A stretch of DNA of 64,000 nucleotides from Cognataquiflexum rubidum (GTDB lineage: Bacteria > Bacteroidota > Bacteroidia > Cytophagales > Cyclobacteriaceae). The DNA lies in contig NZ_JAKZAL010000015.1 in NCBI RefSeq assembly GCF_022538115.1, positions 1-64,000 of the forward strand, read 5' to 3'. The translations under genes and the position numbers were made by a program. Of this stretch, positions 28,151-36,397 are shown piece by piece. The stretch's first letter is position 1. Each line of letters begins with the position of its first letter. The notes under the pieces are model-generated. The model was not told where the DNA came from. It saw nothing but the letters and a program-made list of their open reading frames with translations, and did no database searches.

Positions 28151-28175
28151 AACCACCCTTGGGTGGTTTTTTTTT
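28151..28175 (+). terminator. Rho-independent terminator of ilvE
   Basis: AACCACCC TT GGGTGGTT stem (8 pairs, 2-nt turn) followed by a T run to 28175. Lies 31 bp after the ilvE stop. Confidence 0.92.
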
Positions 28176-28232
28176 GTTTCAATTGCCCACCTTTCACATC
28201 ATGTTATGTATTAGATAAATATTTTTAATACA

Positions 28233-28331
28233 ATGAAAAAACTGTTTACAATTTCCAAAAACTTCTTTTTTAGCCTATTTCAGAGCTTTATCTTAAAGAA
28301 AAAGAAATTCAATGATTTTAAACCATCCTAA
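28233..28331 (+). CDS. Possible 32-residue basic peptide
   Basis: In the 332-bp space between ilvE and the next gene, an ATG opens a 32-codon frame rich in Phe and Lys (MKKLFTISKNFFFSLFQSFI start, Lys-rich end, stop TAA 28329-28331). No ribosome binding site is seen and the region is AT-rich, so this may be chance. Nothing else is apparent in the space besides the ilvE terminator. Confidence 0.2.
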   Translation: MKKLFTISKNFFFSLFQSFILKKKKFNDFKPS

Positions 28332-28451
28332 AAATTGCCAAATATTCATAATCGCCCTCATTTCCTTATATTAGCTTAAAATCTTCTATTTGAGCATAAA
28401 ACTCTTTTGGGGATTTCCGTTATACCTGATACCACCAAAAAGGCCTATTGC

Positions 28452-28976
28452 ATGAAAAGTACCTTTTTCAAATCCAAAGTATCCCTAATTTCACTGATAC
28501 TCTTGTTTTCATTGGCCCATCATTCCTATTCCCAAAAATTCCTCCTTCTTCAAAAGGGTTCCAATACCAAAACCGCCCTCCGATTTCAGATCGGTGAAGA
28601 AATAACCTACAAGTCCACCAAGTTTGATTACTATGTCACTGATGTGATCGTCGATATCAAAACAGACATTATCGTCCTTTCTGAAAATGTCCTCCAACCC
28701 AAAGATATCACCGTAGTAGACATCCGCAACAAAGACCAAAGAAACCAAACGATCAAAAACCTGTCTTTCCTTAGTATGGGGGCGGGAGTTATTTTTCTTC
28801 TTGTCAATACTGTCAATAGCCTCTACCAACAGGGAGACCTCTCACGGCTGGAGGAATCTTGGGCTTTGTCCGCAGGTCTTATTGCCGGTGGATTTGTGAT
28901 TTCAAAACTCAAGTATAAAGAATTCAAACACAAAGGAGATAATAAAATCCAGATTGTAATTCTGTATGGAGATTGA
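28452..28976 (+). CDS. Unknown exported or membrane protein
   Basis: 174 residues. N-terminal signal peptide (about residues 10-27, ending HSYSQK, a cleavage-like site). The mature part has a strand-rich region (FQIGEEITYKS, VIVDIKTDIIVLSENVL) and two hydrophobic stretches near residues 98-115 and 129-142. No family recognised. ATG 28452 fits the signal peptide better than the in-frame TTG at 28407. Stands alone before prfB. Confidence 0.65.
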   Translation: MKSTFFKSKVSLISLILLFSLAHHSYSQKFLLLQKGSNTKTALRFQIGEEITYKSTKFDYYVTDVIVDIKTDIIVLSENVLQPKDITVVDIRNKDQRNQTIKNLSFLSMGAGVIFLLVNTVNSLYQQGDLSRLEESWALSAGLIAGGFVISKLKYKEFKHKGDNKIQIVILYGD

Positions 28977-29036
28977 AAATGAATAGGTAAATCGGGGATT
29001 TTTTACGACTTTTGCACCTCAAAAACTAAATAAATT

Positions 29037-30138
29037 ATGACATCAGACCAGTTGAAAGACTTGAGAGCCCGCGTTTCGGCTTTGAGGAGGTATCTTTGAC
29101 TACGATAAGAAGAAAGCAGAAATAGAAGATTTGGATGCTGTTTCATCACAGCCCGGTTTCTGGAATGATTCTGATGAAGCGGAGAAAATAATGAAACAAA
29201 TCCAGGCCAAAAAAACCTGGACCTCACCTTTTGAAAAATTAGAAACCAGCCTTCAGGATCTGGAAGTGCTTTTTGATTTTTACGCTGCGGATGAAGTTTC
29301 TGAAGAGGAAATGAAGTCCGAATACAAAAAAGTTTTGGGAGAGGTAGAAGACCTCGAACTCAAAAAAATGCTCAGCAGCGAGGAGGATCAACTCAATGCC
29401 GTACTTGAAATCAACCCGGGAGCCGGCGGAACAGAAAGTAACGATTGGGCTTCTATCTTGATGAGAATGTACATCATGTGGGGCGAAAAAAACGGTTACA
29501 AAGTTCGTGAGGTGGATTTGCAGGAAGGTGAAGTCGCCGGAATCAAATCCTGTACCTTGGAGTTTGAAGGCCCATTGGCATATGGCTTCCTTAAATCCGA
29601 GATTGGTGTCCACCGTTTGGTGAGGATTTCACCTTTTGACAGTAATGGAAGAAGACATACCTCATTTGCGTCTGTATATGCCTATCCCGAAGTAGATGAT
29701 ACCATCGAGATTGACATCAATCCTGCAGACGTTGAGTTGCATACGTCGCGCTCAGGCGGAGCAGGTGGACAGAATGTAAACAAGGTCGAAACCAAAGTGC
29801 AGCTTACCCACAAACCGACAGGAATCGTGGTTGTTTGCCAGATAGAGCGCTCTCAGCTTGCCAACAGGGAAAAGGCCATGCAGATGTTGAAGTCTAGACT
29901 TTACCAAATGGAAATGGAGAAAAGGAACGCTGAGCGGGCAAAAGTTGAATCAGGAAAACTGAGGATTGACTTTGGCTCTCAAATCAGAAACTACGTCCTG
30001 CATCCTTACAAATTGGTAAAAGACGCCAGAACAGGCTATGAAACCTCAGACACCCAAAGTGTACTCGATGGGAATATAAATGAGTTTATTAAGGCATTTT
30101 TGCTTGCGCAAAGCGAGGAAGAAGCCAACCAAGATTGA
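29037..30138 (+). CDS. prfB: Peptide chain release factor 2 with programmed +1 frameshift
   Basis: Recognises UGA/UAA and releases the peptide. Zero-frame translation starts at ATG 29037 and stops at an in-frame TGA (29097-29099, codon 21); a +1 shift at CTT-TGA-C continues the frame as [13 protein letters not shown] to 30138, giving 366 residues. The RF2 tripeptide SPF is present ([10 protein letters not shown]) and the catalytic GGQ lies at residues 243-245 ([12 protein letters not shown]). The low-RF2 state reads through and makes more RF2, the classical autoregulation. Strong terminator downstream. Reading the downstream ATG (29131) as the start would drop the N-terminal 32 residues. Confidence 0.96.
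29085..29100 (+). promoter_or_regulatory. Programmed +1 frameshift signal of prfB
   Basis: Internal Shine-Dalgarno-like AGGAGG (29085-29090), 3-nt spacer TAT, slip codon CTT (29094-29096), in-frame TGA, then C. Order and spacing equal the E. coli prfB site (AGGGGG TAT CTT TGA C). Confidence 0.95.
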
Positions 30139-30151
30139 TCTTTTTGACTTT

Positions 30152-30195
30152 ACAATCCTGGTTCAGACTCGTTCTGGATCAGGATTGTTTTATTT
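30152..30195 (+). terminator. Rho-independent terminator of prfB
   Basis: 16-pair stem (two G-U) from ACAATCCTGGTTCAGA (30152-30167) to TCTGGATCAGGATTGT (30173-30188), 5-nt loop, then TTTTATTT. Confidence 0.9.
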
Positions 30196-30211
30196 CTAAC
30201 TTGACTCCTTC

Positions 30212-31399
30212 ATGAGATTTTTGCCTCCATTCTTTACGTTGGATTATTTTCTCCTCTGCATGAGTTCATTTTTGTTTTTTTCAAGTTTCAATATGATCAT
30301 CCCGGAGCTCCCCTCCTACCTGAGTTCTTTGGGCGGTGAAGATTACAAGGGTTTGATCATTGCCTTATTTACACTTTCAGCGGGACTTTCACGTCCATTT
30401 AGCGGTAAGTTGGCAGATAAAATAGGCCGAATTCCCGTAATGGTTTTTGGAGCTGTAGTCTGCATCATCGCAAGCTTGGCTTATCCCATTGTCACCTCAG
30501 TAGCGGGTTTTCTTTTCTTACGGTTTATGCATGGATTCTCCACAGGATTCACCCCTACAGGGACATCTGCATACGTGGCAGACATTGTCCCATTCAACAG
30601 ACGTGGGGAAGCCATGGGCATCCAATCGTTGTTTGGGTCGTTGGGAATGGCTGCGGGACCCGCGACTGGAGGCTATATTGGGTCTATTTGGGGGATTCAG
30701 CCTTTATTTTACACTTCTGCATTTACGGCTATTCTTTCCATTTTGATCTTGATCAGGCTAAAAGAGACTGTGGCCAAACCGGAAAAATTCCATCCGAAGT
30801 TATTGAAATTGAAACGGGATGAATTGATAGAAAAAAGGGTTTTGGCCCCTTCCCTTGTATTATTTTTGACTGTATTTTCATTTGGAGCGGTACTGACAAT
30901 TATTCCAGACTTTTCTGAACATTTGGGAATCCTTAATAAAGGGCTTTTTTTCGCGGTTTTCACGCTTTCTTCTTTGGGTATAAGAATTATCGCAGGCAGG
31001 GCTTCCGACAAATATGGAAGAATTCCTGTGATGCTTGTTGCCTGCCTTTCTATGGGAATAGCGATGTTTCTGATCGGGTTTGCTGAATCAAAAGCCATGT
31101 TTCTTTTTGGAGGAGTAATTTTCGGTTGCTCTGTTGGCATGAATTCCCCTACCATTTCAGCATGGACGATTGATCTTTCTTTAGATAAGTTTAGAGGAAG
31201 GGCATTGGCTACCATGTACATTGCCATGGAATCAGGGATCGGTGTGGGTGCTTTGGTTTCCGGCTATGTTTATGCCAACAAATCGGCTAATTTTCCTTTG
31301 GTTTTTTCGATTGCAGGAATATTTTCATTGACAGCTTTTGGCATTTTGCTTTTTTTGAGAAACAACCAAAAAGACAGGTTAAAAATGGATAACCAGTAA
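30212..31399 (+). CDS. Major facilitator superfamily transporter
   Basis: 395 residues with 12 hydrophobic helices. MFS motif A after helix 2 reads GKLADKIGRIPVMVFG, repeated in the second half as GRASDKYGRIPVMLV, which shows the two-fold MFS repeat. The N-terminal half also has the drug/H+ antiporter-like motif C region (GSLGMAAGPATGGYIG). Such transporters export drugs or sugars; the substrate is unknown. Monocistronic. Confidence 0.9.
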   Translation: MRFLPPFFTLDYFLLCMSSFLFFSSFNMIIPELPSYLSSLGGEDYKGLIIALFTLSAGLSRPFSGKLADKIGRIPVMVFGAVVCIIASLAYPIVTSVAGFLFLRFMHGFSTGFTPTGTSAYVADIVPFNRRGEAMGIQSLFGSLGMAAGPATGGYIGSIWGIQPLFYTSAFTAILSILILIRLKETVAKPEKFHPKLLKLKRDELIEKRVLAPSLVLFLTVFSFGAVLTIIPDFSEHLGILNKGLFFAVFTLSSLGIRIIAGRASDKYGRIPVMLVACLSMGIAMFLIGFAESKAMFLFGGVIFGCSVGMNSPTISAWTIDLSLDKFRGRALATMYIAMESGIGVGALVSGYVYANKSANFPLVFSIAGIFSLTAFGILLFLRNNQKDRLKMDNQ

Positions 31400-31572
31400 T
31401 ATTATAATACTAAATTTAAATAGTGCCATATTTTAAAAAATGTTATAAAAAAATTTAATTTATTGGTTAAATGTAAATTATAAAAATTTTTTAACAATTT
31501 AATTTCTAATTAAAGCATTTTATTCTGTTTTTATAGATTATTTTTAAAATCGATAATAAACCGAATTTCTGA
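31400..31572. other. Very AT-rich intergenic stretch
   Basis: 173 bp between the MFS and YhhN genes, composed almost only of A and T with many TTTAAA, AAATTT and TTATAA elements. No convincing TAnnTTTG box, hairpin or reading frame is seen. Confidence 0.5.
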
Positions 31573-32298
31573 ATGTTAGTCTGGAATACAAAGTTTTCTG
31601 TCTTTTACATTTCCACAGCCATACTTGCAATTACTTTTCTTTTATTGGATATAAAAGCCGGTTTCTATTTATTCAATCTCATGACGGTTCCAATACTTGT
31701 TTTGGGGCTATTACTTAAGTTTAAAAAGAATCCTCATCCTTTGATGTCTTTGATGATAGTGGCATCCATATTTTCCTTTGCGGGAGATTTGTTGATGTTA
31801 TTGGAAATTGAGGAAAGTATGTTCAAAACTATTGGTATCTGTACATTTATTGTAGCACAAACCTGCTATGGCTTATTGTATTATTTTTCCACCCAATTTA
31901 CTGAACAAAACATAAAGCCATCCCTTGTCAAGAGATGGCCTGAATTAATCGCCTTGATTGTTTTGGGTATTTATGCCTCCGTTGTATTGGAGTATACCAA
32001 TGAGTTTTTTCTTCCGGGATTACTCTATTCATTCTTTGGTGTTTCCACCTTTATATTGGCTTTGAACAGGAGGTTTTTTGTCAGCCAACGCAGTTTCATT
32101 TTGGTATTTATTGGCGCTTTCTTATTTATTTTAAGTGCCTCGCTTACAGGATTTGACATGTATGCAACCAATAAAATCAGTTACGCAGTAGCCATACTCC
32201 TATATGCAGGAGGCCATTATTTCTGCAGTTTTGGTATTCTCAGCCAAATCGAAGAAATAATCCACAAGGAGGTCCCGGAAAAATCAATTTTCGAATGA
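31573..32298 (+). CDS. Lysoplasmalogenase-like membrane protein (YhhN/TMEM86 family)
   Basis: 241 residues with eight hydrophobic helices. The YhhN pattern is visible: KAGFYLFNLMTVPILVLGL near the start, ASIFSFAGDLLMLLE with the conserved Asp, and GAFLFILSASLTGFDMY at helix 7 (conserved Ser/Asp). Animal members hydrolyse lysoplasmalogens; the bacterial substrate is unknown. Ends 2 bp from the convergent M24 gene. Confidence 0.8.
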   Translation: MLVWNTKFSVFYISTAILAITFLLLDIKAGFYLFNLMTVPILVLGLLLKFKKNPHPLMSLMIVASIFSFAGDLLMLLEIEESMFKTIGICTFIVAQTCYGLLYYFSTQFTEQNIKPSLVKRWPELIALIVLGIYASVVLEYTNEFFLPGLLYSFFGVSTFILALNRRFFVSQRSFILVFIGAFLFILSASLTGFDMYATNKISYAVAILLYAGGHYFCSFGILSQIEEIIHKEVPEKSIFE

Positions 32299-32300
32299 CA

Positions 32301-33656
32301 TTACGGATTGTGTAAAAATCCGTTTTTCCTTGGAACAGGCATGATTTCAACCTGCCTGCCATTTAAGTAAGTGACTTTTTTCCCATCAAAAAAAGCTCCT
32401 TCCTCTAATTGAACCCTTAACTCCTTGTTCCACTCTTTCAGGAATACCACCGCGTTCAGTTCAATCGCATATATGGTATTGGGATACATGGGATAATCAC
32501 CGGCTCCGGGTGTATCTCCCTGATTGTCCCACATGCCGATAGTCGGACCGGATGCATGGCCGTGCATGCCAAGAGGATGCGAATAAATACTGCCTTTTAT
32601 CCCTTCTGCATCCATCCCTTTTCTTGTTTCTCTAAGAATTTGATTTCCTGTACGCCCGGTTACAAAATTAGAAGTAAGTATATCTTGAAGCCTATTGCCG
32701 ACTTTCATGGCATCTTTGAGGTATTGAGGAACCTCGTTTTCCCCAAGTTTGAGAACATAAGCTAGCTGTTGGGTATCCGTATTCAATCTCAGGTATGAAA
32801 TACCAAAGTCGATATGAAGCATATCTCCGGGCATGATTACTTCGGAATCTGCTTTGACAGCAAATGACCTCAATTGACCCTGTGATGAAGGATCCGCCCT
32901 TTGGATATCGACAGAGGGATGAAACCAAGTGTCTAACTTCAGTTCCTTGATTCTTTCTCTATACCACCATACCACATCATCAGTCGTGGTGACGCCGGGT
33001 GTGATTACCTCTTCAGAAAGTCCATCGGCGATGATGTCATTGGCGATTGTTTGAAGATGCCGGTAAGTTGCCATTTCTGAAGGCGTTCTTGTTTCAAGCC
33101 ATCCAACAGCGAGATTTTGGGCTGAAGTAATTTTATTCTGAAAATTTTCCGGCAAGTAAGATTTTAGAGTATTGTATTCTGTGACGTTTAGGCCATCTGC
33201 ATGACCAAAATCCTTGGCAATGTTCAAGCCGATTTTCTTAGGATTTTTTTCGACGATCAATTCAGACAAACGCTTCCATTGATCCGGTTGGGTATCAGGA
33301 TCCCAAGCTTTTTTGAATGATTTTCCGACATCATACCTCGCCACAGCGTATGTCTCGACAGTGGCCGATCCGGGGGCTTTGTACAGGACCAACATGGTTC
33401 TTCTTCTTGCGGCATGCCAAGTGGCAGGCAAAAATGTCTTGATCACAGGGTCTTCATTGTACTCTCTCGATATAATCACCCACATATCTATCTCGGTCCT
33501 GTCCATCAGCGTGGGCAAAAGTGTTTGAATCCGCTCTTCCAGCCATGCATCGATGACAGTGGCCTGCTCTCTCTGACTCAAAATATGGGGGATTTGTGCG
33601 GGAAGGATCTGACTTAATCCTATGAACAAAGCAATTGATAACAAGAATTTTTTCAT
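32301..33656 (-). CDS. Exported M24-family (Xaa-Pro aminopeptidase-like) metallopeptidase
   Basis: 451 residues. N-terminal signal peptide (MKKFLLSIALFIGLSQILPAQ-type, cleaved near residue 20). Pita-bread fold: the metal ligands of the M24 site can be placed in HIDFG (Asp), LNTDTQQLAY (Asp), GMHGHASGP (His), IELNAV (Glu) and VQLEEGAFF (Glu). Family members remove N-terminal residues or cleave Xaa-Pro bonds; the signal peptide places it in the periplasm. ATG 33656 is chosen over the in-frame TTG at 33668. Last of a possible lrp-Nudix-MATE-M24 unit. Confidence 0.87.
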   Translation of the reverse strand: MKKFLLSIALFIGLSQILPAQIPHILSQREQATVIDAWLEERIQTLLPTLMDRTEIDMWVIISREYNEDPVIKTFLPATWHAARRRTMLVLYKAPGSATVETYAVARYDVGKSFKKAWDPDTQPDQWKRLSELIVEKNPKKIGLNIAKDFGHADGLNVTEYNTLKSYLPENFQNKITSAQNLAVGWLETRTPSEMATYRHLQTIANDIIADGLSEEVITPGVTTTDDVVWWYRERIKELKLDTWFHPSVDIQRADPSSQGQLRSFAVKADSEVIMPGDMLHIDFGISYLRLNTDTQQLAYVLKLGENEVPQYLKDAMKVGNRLQDILTSNFVTGRTGNQILRETRKGMDAEGIKGSIYSHPLGMHGHASGPTIGMWDNQGDTPGAGDYPMYPNTIYAIELNAVVFLKEWNKELRVQLEEGAFFDGKKVTYLNGRQVEIMPVPRKNGFLHNP

Positions 33657-33715
33657 GGTGATTTCCAAATTTAATTTCGGAAAATAGGAAGAAAACTCAA
33701 TATTAAAAAGACAAA

Positions 33716-35083
33716 CTATGCCATTGAAATATTGGCTTCTTGCTTGACCAATAACCTTTGGCTGATTTTATGAAAACGGTAGAGCAACATGATACCGGTA
33801 ACGGTCAGGCCGATCAAAAGTCCAACCCATATTCCAATTTCCTGCAACCCATATGAAAAAGCCAATATATAGCCCAAAGGCAACCCAATCACCCAATAAG
33901 CTACCAAGGTCACGATGGTGGGAATTTTCACGTCTGACATTCCCCTGAGAGCACCTAGACCCACCACCTGAATGCCATCTGACAATTGGAAAAAGCCCGC
34001 AATGATCAATAGCGTTGCACTCATTTGAATCACAGACACATCATTGATGTAAAGTGAAGGCAAAAATTCTCTAAAAACGATAAAAATGACAGCAGCCACA
34101 CTCATAAAAATAGCCACCATAATAAATACTGTAAATCCGGCTTCTCTCAGCGTTCTGATGTCATTTCGCCCCAATTGATTACCCACCCTAATCATCGCTG
34201 CTGTCGAAAGCCCTGAGGCCATCATATAGCTGACGGAGGCAAGGTTAATGGCTATCTGATGGGCAGCGAGTGCAGTCACCCCTATCCATCCCATCATGAT
34301 CGCTGCTGCGCTGAATGCCCCCACCTCAAAAATAAACTGAAAACCAGTCGGAACTCCTATTTTTATCAATTTGGACAACATCGGGAAACTCAGTTTTGTC
34401 ATTCTCAAACTGAGGTTATATGGCTTATAACGCTTTGAATTCCAAACATAATAGGCCATCATCAATCCCATAAAAATCCTCGAAATCAAGGTAGCCCACC
34501 CTGCACCGTTCAAGCCAAGCGCAGGAAAACCAAGATTCCCATATATCATGACCCAATTCAAAAAGACATTGATTCCATTGCAGAAAATGGTAATGTACAT
34601 GGCTTGTTTGGTTTGGGAAAGTCCTTCTGCAAATTGCTTGAAAGTCTGAAAAAACATGAATGGAAGCAAAGAAAACGTGATGATAGCCAGATATGGAATG
34701 GCCAAAGTGACTACTTCTTCCGGTTGGTTGAGATTCTTTAGAAAAGGAGATGCCATCACAATCAGAAAAAACATCAAAATCCCTCCGGCCATATTGATAA
34801 TAAAACCATGGTTGAACAACCGGGAAATCCGTTTGCCTTTGTGATTTCCATCTGCCATAGCCACCAACGGAGTCATGGCCATAGACACTCCAATCCCAAA
34901 CATCAAAACCACAAAGAAGATACTGTTGGCCAAAGAGGCCGCAGCAAGAGGTACAGCCCCAAGCCTTCCAACCATCATACTGTCTGCCACCCCTACCAAA
35001 ACCTGCCCCAACTGACTCAGCATGACCGGATAGGCGAGGTAGAAAGTTGTTGAAAAATTTTCCTTGAAATTGGGAAGAGTCAT
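33716..35083 (-). CDS. MATE family efflux transporter
   Basis: 455 residues with 12 hydrophobic helices. The start (YPVMLSQLGQVLVGVADSMMVGRLG) is the NorM-type first helix, and the second half contains VGVTALAAHQIAINLASVSYM, the mirror repeat. Exports cationic drugs in exchange for Na+ or H+. It lies 18 bp downstream of the Nudix gene and is therefore probably co-transcribed with it. Confidence 0.93.
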   Translation of the reverse strand: MTLPNFKENFSTTFYLAYPVMLSQLGQVLVGVADSMMVGRLGAVPLAAASLANSIFFVVLMFGIGVSMAMTPLVAMADGNHKGKRISRLFNHGFIINMAGGILMFFLIVMASPFLKNLNQPEEVVTLAIPYLAIITFSLLPFMFFQTFKQFAEGLSQTKQAMYITIFCNGINVFLNWVMIYGNLGFPALGLNGAGWATLISRIFMGLMMAYYVWNSKRYKPYNLSLRMTKLSFPMLSKLIKIGVPTGFQFIFEVGAFSAAAIMMGWIGVTALAAHQIAINLASVSYMMASGLSTAAMIRVGNQLGRNDIRTLREAGFTVFIMVAIFMSVAAVIFIVFREFLPSLYINDVSVIQMSATLLIIAGFFQLSDGIQVVGLGALRGMSDVKIPTIVTLVAYWVIGLPLGYILAFSYGLQEIGIWVGLLIGLTVTGIMLLYRFHKISQRLLVKQEANISMA

Positions 35084-35101
35084 TTTGAGAAAATAAAATC
35101 G

Positions 35102-35641
35102 TCAGATATTGAGCATTCTAGCCACTTTCAATAAGCCAGCAATGGAAATGGCATCCGTAATTTCTCCATTCATTACCTTTTGGATGGCCTCTTTAAGTGG
35201 GAGTTTGATGACTTGAAGCTGTTCAGTTTCCTCAAATTCAGTTTCACCCTCGGTAAGTTCCTCTGCAAGGAATATAAATCCTTCCTCATCCGTCACAGAA
35301 TTGGAAGTATGCAGCCTCATAATTTTTGTCCACTTTTTGGCTGAAAGGCCGGTTTCTTCCTTCAGTTCTCTTTTAGCAGAATCCAGAAGATCCAACTCTA
35401 AAGGTCCGCCACCCATTGGGATTTCCCAAGAATATTCATTTAAAGTGTACCGAAATTGCCCGACAAGCCATGTATTCAGATCTTCATCAACAGGGACAAT
35501 GGCCAAGGCTTTGTTTTTGAAAATGACTTTTCCATAAATCCCGTCTTTTCCTGAAGGGATTACCACTTCATGTTCCTCTAGTTTGATCCAGGGATTTTGA
35601 TAAATTGTAGTTTTGGATTTGGTTTTCCAAGGATTTTCCAT
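35102..35641 (-). CDS. Nudix hydrolase, ADP-ribose pyrophosphatase-like
   Basis: 179 residues. N-terminal domain-swap-type strand (TIYQNPWIKLEEHEV), then EIPMGGGPLELDLLDSAKRELKEETGL with the REL-EE-G core of the Nudix box, slightly unlike the consensus ahead of it. Closest in form to ADP-ribose pyrophosphatases. Start ATG 35639-35641 lies only 9 bp beyond the T-run of the hairpin that follows lrp. Confidence 0.85.
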   Translation of the reverse strand: MENPWKTKSKTTIYQNPWIKLEEHEVVIPSGKDGIYGKVIFKNKALAIVPVDEDLNTWLVGQFRYTLNEYSWEIPMGGGPLELDLLDSAKRELKEETGLSAKKWTKIMRLHTSNSVTDEEGFIFLAEELTEGETEFEETEQLQVIKLPLKEAIQKVMNGEITDAISIAGLLKVARMLNI

Positions 35642-35649
35642 GTATTGGT

Positions 35650-35683
35650 AAAAATAAAAAAAGGGTGACTTTCGGCCACCCTT
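35650..35683 (-). terminator. Terminator between lrp/asnC gene and Nudix gene
   Basis: Minus strand: AAGGGTG / CACCCTT 7-bp stem around a 9-nt loop, then TTTTTTATTTTT (35651-35662 complement). Lies 21 bp after the stop of the Lrp-family gene and 9 bp before the Nudix start. Confidence 0.75.
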
Positions 35684-35704
35684 GTGATTTATATCTTATA
35701 AATT

Positions 35705-36187
35705 TTAAGCAGGGATCGGCAATACTTTACTGTCCTTAAAAGTAGAAAGAATCACCATGGATTGCATCGAATCCACTTCTTTAATTTCGCTGACTTTTTC
35801 CAGCATCAGTTTTTGGTAGGCAGTGATGTCTTTTGCAATGATTTTAAGGATAAAGTCACCTGTACCAGTGATGTGGTGACATTCGATCACTTCTTGGATT
35901 TCATTGATCTCTTTCATAAAAGCATCAATATTTCCTTTATTGTGACCTATCAGACTGACCAACACAAATGTGCTGACACCCAATCCGATTTTTTCAGGAT
36001 CCAATTTGGCATGGTAGCTTTTGATGATTCCCGATTGTTCCAATTTCTTCACTCTTTCCAAAGTCGGGGCAGGAGAAAGTCCGATGTCTTTTGAAAGTTG
36101 GGCATTGGTTATTTTGGCGTTGGCCTGAAGTATCTCCAGTATCTTACGGTCTATTTTGTCGAATTTCACTTTAATGCTATTATCCAT
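35705..36187 (-). CDS. Lrp/AsnC family transcriptional regulator
   Basis: 160 residues. N-terminal winged HTH (IDRKILEILQANAKITNAQLSKDIGLSPAPTLERVKKLEQSGII, residues 10-55) then the RAM ligand-binding domain with GHNKGNIDAFMKEINEI and HHITGTGDFILKIIAKDI. The family forms octameric feast/famine regulators that usually control their own promoter and amino acid genes. A palindrome lies in its promoter region. The target genes are unknown; the Nudix/MATE/M24 genes downstream are candidates. Confidence 0.93.
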   Translation of the reverse strand: MDNSIKVKFDKIDRKILEILQANAKITNAQLSKDIGLSPAPTLERVKKLEQSGIIKSYHAKLDPEKIGLGVSTFVLVSLIGHNKGNIDAFMKEINEIQEVIECHHITGTGDFILKIIAKDITAYQKLMLEKVSEIKEVDSMQSMVILSTFKDSKVLPIPA

Positions 36188-36218
36188 GATTCTTGAATTT
36201 TCAAAATTTTATGTCGTA

Positions 36219-36226
36219 CAAAGTTA
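36219..36226 (-). promoter_or_regulatory. Bacteroidota -7 box candidate of the lrp/asnC-type gene
   Basis: Minus-strand TAACTTTG fits TAnnTTTG, 32 bp before the ATG. A TTG lies on the minus strand (36251-36253), 24 bp upstream, near the expected -33 position. Confidence 0.5.
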
Positions 36227-36238
36227 ATATAATTTGAT

Positions 36239-36254
36239 ATTGTTTTAAAACAAT
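36239..36254. promoter_or_regulatory. 16-bp perfect palindrome, possible Lrp operator
   Basis: ATTGTTTTAAAACAAT reads the same on both strands and covers the -33 region of the lrp/asnC promoter. Such AT-centred palindromes are usual for Lrp/AsnC proteins. Assignment is inference. Confidence 0.45.
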
Positions 36255-36397
36255 TGATTACAAAATAAAACCCTGTTTGCAAAATATTGTTTACCAATAA
36301 GCAACTTTTCAGAATATTTGCATTGAATTGTTTTCAACTTATCGAAGTTAATCAAATTATCTCCTGAATTTGATATAACTCATACGGGAAAAGGATA

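Noticed and set aside
29131-30138. prfB beginning at the ATG 29131
   Set aside because: The upstream 20 codons from ATG 29037 plus the classic AGGAGG-CTT-TGA-C site show a programmed frameshift; starting at 29131 would remove the RF2 N-terminus.
33666-33673. TAnnTTTG match for the M24 gene
   Set aside because: Lies only 10 bp from the ATG, too close for a -7 box unless the mRNA is leaderless.
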